This document shows, one piece after another, positions 55,290 to 64,000 of a DNA stretch of 64,000 nucleotides. Under the pieces are notes generated by a model. It was not told the origin of the DNA, did no database searches, and saw only the letters and a list, made by a program, of their open reading frames with translations. The first letter of the stretch is position 1. Each line of letters begins with the position of its first letter. Origin of the DNA: Notamacropus eugenii (lineage: Eukaryota > Chordata > Mammalia > Diprotodontia > Macropodidae); assembly GCF_028372415.1 (NCBI RefSeq), contig NC_092879.1, forward strand, positions 95,328,241 to 95,392,240. Direction: 5' to 3'. Made by a program: the position numbers and the translations under genes.

Positions 55290-56450
55290 GTATGTTCAAT
55301 TGAGCTGCTGAATATGGTTAATATGGACATGTCTTATATGACTTCATATGCATAACCTATATCAAATTGCTTACTGTCACAAAAGACAAAAATTTTTTTC
55401 ATGTACACAGCACAACATAGAGAGAATTCAATATAGAACCACGAATTTCCATTTCAGACTGTTCATTTAAAAAAGACAACTATGTAATAACTACTATGCA
55501 TTATTGTCAAAGCTACCCTGATTTTCTGTGCTTTCTTCTGTTTTCTTTTGTTCTCTGCTATGGATTTTTTTCTCCCTCTCCCCCCCCCCCCCGATCCAGA
55601 GAAGGCTACGATCAAATACAAATATATACATGAGCAAAGATAACACAGAAAAGGGAGATGAGTTTTGTTGGCAGGGTGGTAGGGATGATGATGGTGGTGG
55701 GCAGAATCAAAGCCAAACAGAGAAGCTTGTGGAAAATGAAGACGTGGCTTCTGAATCCTCTTTAATCCTCTGCTGTGGGAGGTCTGCCCTCCAGTCTTCT
55801 AATCAAAGGGACAGAGGCAATAGAGGGTATTGCTGAGGTATGAGGAGCAAAGCTGATGCCATCTCCAGTGATAATGAGTTTGTTATTCTTATATGGAAAT
55901 ATTCTCCTATGGACAGATTTGGTGTCATGCTTTTTTGGTGCTTAATCCCAATGCTAAGATCTCTTGTACTCGCAGCCCCTTCCTGTCGAGCAAACTCAGG
56001 GTGATCCTGCATTGTGGTGGCCAGCATTGTTTGGTTGTTTCTTATATTTCATGATATCTATCTTGAGCTTCTGTTTCTTCATTTGGAAAATAAAGGACTG
56101 GGACAGAGAGGAATTTCCCCATATTCCACAAGGATACCACTCATGGTTCCGAGATGAGAAATCTTCCCAAACCAGGGTTTTTCATTGGCACAGGCTTATT
56201 CATCTAATGAGCTGCTGCCACTCTCACCAAGTGAGCCACACTGCTGTTCTGAAGGGAAGCCTGGAAGGTCCCCTCCTGATTTGCTAAAAGACTATAGCTC
56301 TTCTGGCAAAAGTCATAGTCCTGCTCATAAGAGATTTCATACTAGTGAAGCTCAGTCCCTATGTTTACAGGGGAGCTTACCTCTGTGTACAAAGAGATTT
56401 AGCCACAAGTCATGTCTTTCTATCTTTTCACAGAGTGACACCTTGGTCTT
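55290..56450. other. Unassigned sequence
   Basis: Contains a C run of 12-13 at about 55581. No element or exon recognised. Confidence 0.3.
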
Positions 56451-56452
56451 AT

Positions 56453-56560
56453 CCAGAGGTTCCCAAACTTATTTGGCCGACCACCCCCTTTTCAAAAATA
56501 AGAATTACTTAGTGCCCCCTAGAAATCTACCTTCTTTAAACTTTAAGTTTTTTTTTTTAA
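56453..56560. mobile_element. hAT-like terminal fragment
   Basis: ccagaggttcccaaacttat then agtgccccctagaaatctac resembles the terminal part of a hAT-type MITE. The other end was not found. Confidence 0.45.
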
Positions 56561-56570
56561 TTTGCATCAT

Positions 56571-57180
56571 TTAAAAAAAAATCTTGCTTCTCCCTTCACC
56601 ACATCTCTCATGTATGTCCTCTCCTTCTCCAATCACACAGCCACCATTCTATTTCAAGCCTTCATCTCCTCTCACCTAGATTACTGCAATAGACTCCTAA
56701 ATGATCTCCATGCCTCAGGGCTTTCTTCCATCAATCTACCCTCCATCCAGCAGCCAAAGTGATTTTCAGATTTTCCTTAAATATGGTTCTGACTCTGTCA
56801 CTCCCCTCCCTACTCAAGAACCTCCCTAATTACCTCAAGGATCAAACCTAAAATCCTCTGCTTGGCATTTAAAGGTTTCCACAATCTGGCTCCAACCTGT
56901 CTTTCCAGCCTGATTCCACGCTGGCTCCATCCTTTCTCCATGCCTTATCTGGAATGTCTATCTTATCTGAACTGTCTACCTTATCTGGAATGCATCCGCT
57001 CCTTGTGGCTACCTCTCATAACCCCGAGTTTCTTTCATAGCTCAGTTGAAGGGCTACCTTCCCTGTGAAGGCATTCCTGAACTCCCCCCCTTCCAGGTGC
57101 TAGCACTCCCCACCACACACAGTTCCTTGTATCAAGTTTGCATGTCACCATATACATACATTTTCTCTAGACTATAAGCT
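56571..57180 (+). mobile_element. L2 LINE, sense
   Basis: ctcacctagattactgcaat, ctctgcttggcatttaaagg, ccacaatctggctccaacct, ctatcttatctgaactgtct, tctagactataagctactta. The coding ancestry is clear; frames are broken. Confidence 0.9.
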
Positions 57181-58880
57181 ACTTAAGTTGGCAATATTTC
57201 CAAAGGAGTCTCAATATTACAATCCCTGTTCTCTGTCTTTGCTAGGAAGTGGAGGTGAGAAACAAAGTGGGAATGGAAGGGAGGAGGCTGCCAGTTGTCC
57301 TATTTACCTGTCCAGATGTGTATCACATATACGGAGAGAGCACCCACCTACCACATCTTGAAGATGGTGTGGGAAGGGATATGATGGCTGCCATCAGCCT
57401 AGCAGCCAATGAAACATAGCCTTCATATGGTTGCATGCAGTAGGTTGGCAACCCCTGGACCAAAAAAGTGCTGACTTCTCGGATACAGTCAGGTAGTATG
57501 CTCTTTCCTTATTGTAAAAACTGTTAGGGAAACATGATCACCCACAAACACTCAAATCCTAAATCTGATTGTATCATTTTGAGCTAGCATGGCACTGTTG
57601 CCTAAGTGACCCCTCTAGAACAGATACATTGAATCCAATATGTGGTAGAAAGTCAGGATTTGCACTCTAACTTTAAGAACTCAGGAGTTCACACTGAAGT
57701 AGTACTGCCAAAGCCTTTGGATGTTAGAGTCTGTTGATGTGCAACCAAGGTTTAAGATTTTTTCCTTCTTTGTTTTTAATGGATTCCAGGAGGCCTGATC
57801 TTCTGCCAGTGTTTCCTTTGTGGTTCCATCCAGTGATGGTCAGGCAGACACAAAATCCCCCCCCAAAAAGGGGGGGAGACGCTTTATTATTAGCCCAGGC
57901 CTAGGAAATGAGCACTATGTCATTTTTCTGTCTCAAAGAGATTCATGTGTCTGCAATGAGATCTTTCTGACTTGAATTCATGGTTGGGATGAAATCCAAT
58001 GAAAAATAATCCACAGCTTGTTCCTTTTCACGCCCTTCAAAAAAAACCTTGCTTCTCTGGTGAGTTGCTATAGCCCCCTGCTTCCTGTCTCTCACATCTG
58101 TCAGAATCATTGGCACAGCATTTCCAGTTCCCTCTTCCTCCTATATTCTCTTCAGCCAGGATTAAAGAAGATCATCTGAAGGGGGCCAGGCCATCTCGCA
58201 GAGCCCAAATTTGATACAAGGCACATGAATTCAAAGAGCTACATGAACCCAGAAGTTCACATACTTTAGGATTTGTCATTGAACTTAGAGACCAAGTCTT
58301 CCGTACCTCTCCCTCTGGATCAGTCCTTCAGAAACGCAGCCCCCTGTGGACAATTGACCCTGAAAATATACTTCCTCTTCTCTGGGAAGAGAATGTAATT
58401 CTTTGTGCTATGTTCCAGAGTACTTGGCATCCTGTGGGTCCTTCTTGAATCCCAACTAAGCAGTCGGATTTTCCCCTCCTTGGAGCATACTAGCATATAC
58501 CTGCGGACAGGGAGCCAAGGCAGCTCCAACTCAGACACTTCATTTTTGTCCCAATCAGAACTCACTTTTGCTTCCCCAAAACCCACTCTCTTTTTTAGTA
58601 GGAAAGTCACAAACACGAACACTTGAATATACAGAGAACTTACGATTGCATATGAAACTGATTTTTATCAAATCGTTTTTAAAGTATATGTCACATTTCA
58701 TTGTCCTGCTTGACAGCACACCCCTCTGAACTTCTTTCTGCTCCTTTTTGGTGTAGTTTTGATGTCTCACTCATACTTTCTTTGTTTTCTTATCACTGCT
58801 ACTACCCACAAACCTTTCCCCCTCCCTTACAACAAATCTACCCATTGGCCATGTTGGAGAATGTATGGCTCTTTCTGCCC
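57181..58880. other. Unassigned sequence
   Basis: 1.7 kb with no confident element. The segment ggttggcaacccctg near 57443 could be a DNA-transposon end. A C8-A5-G7 inverted repeat lies at 57857-57876. Confidence 0.3.
57857..57876. repeat. C8-A5-G7 perfect hairpin
   Basis: ccccccccaaaaaggggggg: seven G:C pairs closing a five-base loop. It could be a biological slippage product or a read artefact. Confidence 0.8.
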
Positions 58881-58884
58881 CTTT

Positions 58885-59080
58885 TATCCACAGCATTAAA
58901 TCTGGAGTCAGAGGACCTGGATTTAAATCCCACTTCTGATGCTCACTGACTGTGTAACCTTGGGCAAGTGATTTGCTTCTTTGGGCCTCACCTTCCTTGT
59001 CTACAAAATTAAGGGGCTGCAACTAGATGGCTTCTGAGGTTCCTTGCAGATCCAGAGCTATGATCCTATAACCCTGTAAG
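58885..59080 (+). mobile_element. MIR-like CORE-SINE
   Basis: ctggagtcagaggacctgga, ctgtgtaaccttgggcaagt, tgggcctcaccttccttgtc, gaggttccttgcagatccag. Sense. Confidence 0.88.
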
Positions 59081-59149
59081 ATCTGAGGTGAGAGGCATGT
59101 TTTTCATCATTAGTGATTTAAAGTCATGATAGGTCATGGCATTGATCAG

Positions 59150-59333
59150 AATTCTTAATCTTTCAAAATTATTTTCCTTTATATTTTATATATTTATATC
59201 ACATTTAAATATGCTATATATTTATACTATTCCTATAATCATCATATAAATTGTTTTTTCTGATTCTGCTCACTTTACTCTGCATCAATCCATTCAGATC
59301 TTCCCAAATTACTTTGACTCTGTCGCTTATTTT
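59150..59333 (-). mobile_element. L1 LINE fragment, antisense
   Basis: ctgattctgctcactttact, ctgcatcaatccattcagat, cttcccaaattactt: antisense of the L1 ORF2/3' UTR junction. Confidence 0.65.
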
Positions 59334-59334
59334 T

Positions 59335-60478
59335 TCATTTTAATGTATTTTTAGTTTTCAATAATCACTTTTATAAGATTTTGAATTTTAAATTTTTCCC
59401 CTTTCTTTCCTTCCCTCCTCCCCAAGACAGCATGCAATCTGATATAGGCTGTACATGTCCAATCATTTTAAACATATTTCTACATGAGTTATGTTGTGAA
59501 AGAAGAATCAAAATAAAAAGGAAAAACCAAGAGAGAGAAAAAAGGGAGAAATCTATACACATTCAGACTCCACAGTTCTTTCTCAGGATGTGTATAGCAT
59601 TTTCCATCATGAGTCTTTTGGAACTGTCTTAGATCACTGCATTGCTGAGGAGAGCTAAGTCTATCAAAGGTCATCATACAATATCACTGTGTACAACATT
59701 CTCCTGGTTCTCACTTTACTTAACATCAATTCGTAGAAGTCTTTCCAGGTTTTTCTGACATCTGCCTGCTCATCATTTCTTATAGAACAATAGTATTCCA
59801 TCGCATTCGTATACCACAACTTGTTCAGCCATTCCCCAATTAATACGCATCCCCCAATTTCTAATTCTTGGCCAACACAAAAAGAGTTGCTATAAATATT
59901 TTTGCACATGTGGGTCCTTTTCCCTTTTTTATGACCTCTTTCAGATACAGACTTAGTAGTGATATTGCTAGATCAAAGGGTATGCACAGTTTTATAGCCC
60001 TTTGACCATAATTCCAAATTGTTCTCCAAAATGCCTGGATCAGTTTGCAACTCCACCAACAATGCTTTAGTATTCCAATTTTCCCACATCTTCTCCAACA
60101 TTTATTATTTTCCTGTTTTGTCATATTAGCTAATCTGATGGGTGTGATGTAGCACCTCAGAGTTGCTTCAATTTGCATTTCTTTGATCAACAGTGATTTA
60201 GGGCATTTTTTCATATGACTATAGATAGCTTTAATTTCTTCCTCTGAAAACTGCTTGTTCATATCCTTTGACCATTTACCAATTGGAGAATGACTTGTAT
60301 TCTTATAAATTTGACTCAATTCTCTCTATATTTTAGAAATGAGGCCTTTAACAGAAACACTGGCTATAAAAATTGTTTCCCAGCTTTCTGCTTCCCTTCT
60401 AATTTTAGTTTCATTGGCTTTGTTTATGCAAAAACTTTTTGATTTAATGTAATCAAAATTATCCATTTTGAATTTTCC
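59335..60478 (-). mobile_element. L1 LINE, 3' end about 1.1 kb, antisense
   Basis: The minus strand carries the ORF2 C-terminus in broken frames. 60319 to 59861 reads KDMNKQFSEEEIKAIYSHMK, LLIKEMQIEATLRCYITPIR, HCWWSCKLIQAFWRTIWNYG and IPFDLAISLLSLYLKEV. The next frame gives GEWLNKLWYTNAMEYYCSIR. These are the conserved L1 ORF2 tail motifs. Upstream sequence to 60478 matches the preceding L1 part. The 3' UTR lies at 59335-59640. Confidence 0.92.
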
Positions 60479-60479
60479 C

Positions 60480-60892
60480 AATTGTGTCATTTCTTACAGC
60501 TAATTTATACCTTATTATATTCATACACCATAACTTTTTCAGCCATTCCCCAAATGATGGGCATACATTGTGTTTCCAGTTCTTTGCTATAATCAAAAGC
60601 ACTGCTATAAATATTTTTCTACACATGGGCCCTCTCCTTCCATCTTTGATCTTTTCGCAATATATGCCTAAAAGTGATATCACTGGCTCCAAAGGGTATG
60701 TATAATTATTTATGAATACCGAAATGCTATTCCTTTAAGGGGTAGTTCTCAAGTTATTTTCCAGAATGGCTGGACCAATTCACAGTTTCATCATGAATGA
60801 ATTAGTATACCACCTTTCCTGCAGATCCATCCAACATTTATAACTTTCCTCCTTGGTCATCATTACCAATCTGATACAAACCAACCCCTGTT
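60480..60892 (-). mobile_element. Second L1 LINE 3' fragment, antisense
   Basis: The minus strand 60692 to 60459 reads EPVISLLGIYCEKIKDGRRG, IFIAVLLIIAKNWKHNVCPS, FGEWLKKLWCMNIIRY: the same ORF2 tail segment again, so a separate, older L1 lies next to the first in the same orientation. Confidence 0.85.
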
Positions 60893-60894
60893 TT

Positions 60895-61530
60895 GAACAC
60901 GTCTATTTCTCTTTGAAGACACCACCATCCCTCTAGCTTCCCAAGTTCCCAAACTCAGCACCATACTGAACTCCCCAATCCCCTTCATCCCACACATCCA
61001 AGCCACTGCCAAATTTGACCATTTCTACCTCTACAACATCTCTCCTCTCAAATTAGGTAGCCACAGACTTAGTTCAGTCCTTCCTGTATAAACTATTGCA
61101 ACAGCTTAATTGGTCTCACACCTCAAATCTTTCCCCAGTCCAATATTTCCTTTAGACAGCTATAGAAGTGATCTGCCTTAAACACAGGTCTATGTCACTG
61201 TCCTACTTAATAAACTTCATTGCTCTCTACTGGCTGTAGGATAAAATAGAAATACCTGTTTAGCTTTTAAAACCATTCACAGCCTGGCCCCATTTTCATT
61301 CTGTACCTCTCATTAGACTATATATGTCCCCATGTACCACTGTTCATGATACAGTCCTTTTCTTTCTGCATTCTCTGGTCTAATCAAATGGGCCTTCTGT
61401 GTGGTTTTCACACATGGCACTCTATTTCCTGCCCCTAGGGCTTTGTTATGTCAGGAATGCACCCCTTCTTTACATCTGCCTCATAGAATCCCTCCCTTCT
61501 TTCAAGATTCAGCTCAGTAACACTTTCTAT
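60895..61530 (+). mobile_element. L2 LINE, sense, part 1
   Basis: ccaagccactgccaaatttg, attgcaacagcttaattggt, gctctctactggctgtagga, catggcactctatttcctgc, caagattcagctcagtaaca. Interrupted by an L1 end and resumed at 61976. Confidence 0.85.
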
Positions 61531-61534
61531 AGTG

Positions 61535-61975
61535 GTAAAAGCTGAAAACTAAAGTAGTTGTGGAATGGTTGAACAAGCTAGGGTATCTGAATGTAATGGA
61601 ATATTATTGTGTCATAAGAACTGATGAAAAGAGTGAGTCTGGAGAAACCTGGAGAGACTTGTATGAACAGATGCAGAATGAAGTAAGAGAACCAAGAGAA
61701 CAACTTGAACGATAAAAAACAAGAATGTAAAGACAAAAACTTTGAAAGACTTAAGATCTTTGACCAATGTAACAACCAACCATAATTCTAGAGAATTGAT
61801 CACAATCTATGTTACCTCCCTCCTGACAGAAATGATGGACAATATGGGAATTTGTTTTGCTCAACTTATTTGTTACAGAGCTTTGTTTTTCTTTCTTCTT
61901 TCATTTCAAATGGAATGGGGAAATAATGTTTAGCAATTAAAAATAACATGAAAAAAATTAAAAGACTCAAGCAGT
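61535..61975 (+). mobile_element. L1 LINE, 3' end inside L2
   Basis: gtatctgaatgtaatggaat, attattgtgtcataagaact, gatgaaaagagtgagtctgg, then 3' UTR (aacaaccaaccataattcta) and an A-rich end. Different 3' UTR from the other L1 copies. Confidence 0.8.
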
Positions 61976-62185
61976 ACCTTCTACATGAAATCTTTAATGA
62001 TCCGCTACCTGCTAGTGTCCTCCCTAATCTACCATATATTTATTCAATACATTCAATATGTATGCACATATTGTCTTCCCCAGTAGACTATAAGCTCCTT
62101 AGACCTGAAGTTGTTTCATTTTGGTCATTGTATCCCTGACACCTGGCACAGCATATAGCAGCTTAATGAATCACTGATGATGGAT
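61976..62185 (+). mobile_element. L2 LINE, sense, part 2 (3' end)
   Basis: ccccagtagactataagctc, cattgtatccctgacacctg, gcacagcatatagcagctta, atgaatcactgatgatgg. Confidence 0.85.
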
Positions 62186-62439
62186 TGCTTGGCATGTTAT
62201 TACCACAATGCCCAGGCTGAAGAATTCCTAGGTAAGACCTGGTATCTGTGCCACTGGGGTTTTAACTGTGCTCTCCAAGTGGTCTCTTCATAGCAAAAAG
62301 AGTGGTCTAACAATATTCTTCCTGTTGGACAAAACAGAACTAGAATGATTCCAGAGTCTTGTCAACTCAAAATACTATGAGCCATTGGTTACAAAAGAGC
62401 CACTAGAAAATTCTCTGCATCTTCTGCATTGAGAAGCAT

Positions 62440-62605
62440 CATGGTATGGTAAGAAGCTGGATCTTTAGAAGCATGACTTCAAATGCAGATTCTGTTATTT
62501 ACTGTGTGACTGTGGGCAAGTCACTAACCTTCTCGGGCCTCATCAGTAAAATGAAAAGACTGGAATACTAAAGTCTCTGCCAGCTCCAAATCTGTGATGT
62601 GGGAG
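62440..62605 (+). mobile_element. MIR-like CORE-SINE
   Basis: ttactgtgtgactgtgggca, agtcactaaccttctcgggc, gtctctgccagctccaaatc. Sense. Confidence 0.85.
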
Positions 62606-62609
62606 CCAA

Positions 62610-63500
62610 GATGCTGAACACCAGAATAGGGGAGGATGTCAAAGAAGGCCTGCCTCCATGCTGTAGCTAGTAGGACAAATATCTAGCACTGTACTGGATA
62701 TATATGAAAGCAACCCTGACCTAATATACGTTATACTTATTTTTTCTACTAATATGTCAATAATCTCTCCCATATTAAAGAGAGAACTCTGGCTACAATC
62801 ATACAATCAATGCCAAACAACTTTTTGAAAACTTAAAAAGTTAAGTTGATTTCTTTGAGGTTCCTAAATATATATTTTATGTCCTGGAGATAAATCTACC
62901 TATAGTTTTGTATGTGCGTGTGCGTGCGTATGTATGTACAGCTGAATTTTCCATTTTTAATCACGATATTTTTATAGTCTGTAGCCAGTGCTTTTCATAC
63001 TCTTATTTTTAGTTATCTAAGAACTTTTCCTCAAAAGCTGACAGAAACATCACACTGGGTTTGTTAGCCTAAAGGTGCAGCAGGCCAAAGTTTAAAATGG
63101 CACATTTCTGTAATTACTGCAGTCGGGGTAGTAATCTCACTAGTCAACATTCCAGTCAACATTCAGTGGCAATTGGAACTTTTCCATAAGGGAATTACAT
63201 CTTTGCTGGTTAGAGACTCAACAATCCTGTCTTCCCTAAAATGCTCACCTTCATACACATGGGTTTTTAAAAGATGCATGTTCTTTGGGTAGTATCTGAT
63301 CAGGTCTCTTTCCCCTCGTCTACAATGATGTAAAAAAGAAAATTACTAAAAAAAAAAGAAAGAAAAAAGAAAAATGTTGAAAATGAAATGAGTGTTCATT
63401 GATTCAGGATTAGTTGACCAAAACATGGAATAGGAATGCAACCTACAAGCACAAGTGTTACCATTTAACCTTGTCCTCTCTAGCAGATTGCCCCCTCTAC
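62610..63500. other. Non-repetitive block, possible conserved non-coding sequence
   Basis: No transposon recognised. A short GTGCG/GTATG repeat lies at 62909-62940. The part 62940-63250 is AT-rich with a homeobox-like gtaattactg and looks unique. Conservation cannot be judged from one sequence. Confidence 0.3.
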
Positions 63501-63509
63501 CATCCCGGT

Positions 63510-63770
63510 TGTTGTTTAGATGTTTTTCAGTAATATCAGACTCCCTATGACTTCATTTGGGGTTTTTTTGACAAAGATCCTGGAGTGGTTTGCCATTTTC
63601 TTGACCAGCTCATTTTACAGATGAGGAAACTGAAGCAAACAGGGGGAAGTGACGACCAGAGTCACACAGCTAGGAAGTGTCTGAGGTTAGATTTGAACTC
63701 AGGAAGATGAATCGTTCTGACTCCAGGCCAGGCATTCTATATACTGCAGTGCCACACAGCTGCATCCCCA
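63510..63770 (-). mobile_element. tRNA-headed CORE-SINE, complete, antisense
   Basis: Tail side gttgtttagatgtttttcag, cctatgacttcatttggggt, gatcctggagtggtttgcca, then CORE gtcacacagctaggaagtgt, then head in reverse ccaggccaggcattctata and agtgccacacagctgca. Confidence 0.9.
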
Positions 63771-64000
63771 TTCTCTCCCTACTCTTTCTTCAATTTCTCC
63801 TCAACTGCAGATTGTTTCCCTTCTGTCTGAAACTCAAAAACTCCTCTCTTGATTTCTCCATCCCCATCTTTCATGGTGAAATTCCTTGAGAAGCTCACCT
63901 ACAACTGAGGCCTCTGCTTCCTTTCCACTTATTCTCTTCAGTCTGGCTTCTGACCTCAATCCTTCAACAGAAATGCCAATGCTCCCTTCACTACCAAAGC
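63771..64000 (+). mobile_element. L2 LINE, sense, runs off the window
   Basis: cttctgtctgaaactcaaaa, gaggcctctgcttcctttcc, gtctggcttctgacctcaat, aatgccaatgctcccttcac: the L2 region upstream of the reverse transcriptase. Continues beyond the right edge. Confidence 0.75.

Noticed and set aside
57400..57463. Right end of a DNA transposon matching the fragment at 56453
   Set aside because: ggttggcaacccctg looks terminal, but it is not the complement of the 56453 end and no duplication was found; left unassigned.

Overview
The window is nuclear DNA from a mammal, most probably a marsupial. The main evidence is one SINE family. It has a tRNA-like head, a CORE domain and a tail related to an RTE-clade LINE (complete copy at 17575-17886, partial copies elsewhere). 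It occurs together with degenerate L1, L2, CR1/L3-type and MIR-like copies and short hAT-type DNA transposons. The SINE resembles the Mar1/WSINE1 group of marsupials. An Australian marsupial is a reasonable guess, but the species cannot be fixed by reading alone. No intact host protein-coding exon was recognised. Almost all long open frames are either GC-composition artefacts (first 1.1 kb) or decayed transposon proteins.

Layout. Positions 1-1145 are a GC-rich, CpG-rich block that looks like a promoter CpG island, with an internal ~209-bp tandem duplication and a 28-base C run; the gene it serves is not identifiable here. From 1.2 to 19 kb there are scattered L2, L1, MIR/CORE-SINE, Mar1-type SINE and hAT fragments, two candidate solo LTRs and stretches with nothing recognisable. 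From 19.4 to 28.0 kb there is one old CR1/L3-type LINE on the + strand, split repeatedly. Its inserts are two tandem 5'-truncated L1s with one flanking duplication, a palindromic hAT MITE, antisense L2s that themselves hold a reverse-oriented 7SL RNA pseudogene, and a sense L2 holding a CORE-SINE. From 28 to 30 kb are stacked antisense L2 copies. From 30.2 to 33.9 kb is a block almost free of recognisable repeats.

From 35.8 to 36.6 kb (perhaps to 37.15 kb) lies a processed pseudogene of transcription factor E2F6. From 37.2 to 40.9 kb is a long, near-complete antisense L2 cut by a Tigger-like DNA transposon with TA duplications. From 41.9 to 43.3 kb is a second CR1 with two nested insertions. 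From 44.75 to 48.83 kb is a nearly complete but dead RTE-clade retrotransposon: long 5' UTR, endonuclease, reverse transcriptase, C2H2-like finger and very short 3' UTR. From 49 to 64 kb are mainly L2, L1 and CORE-SINE fragments plus a clean 203-bp hAT MITE with a perfect 8-bp duplication.

The elements are linked. Read by eye, the Mar1-type SINE body matches a segment of the RTE 5' UTR joined directly to the RTE 3' end. It therefore looks like an internally deleted RTE placed behind a tRNA-CORE head, presumably mobilised by the RTE machinery. I found no prokaryotic-style system, CRISPR array or operon. The most interesting content is the nested insertion history, the two retro-pseudogenes and the SINE/RTE relationship.
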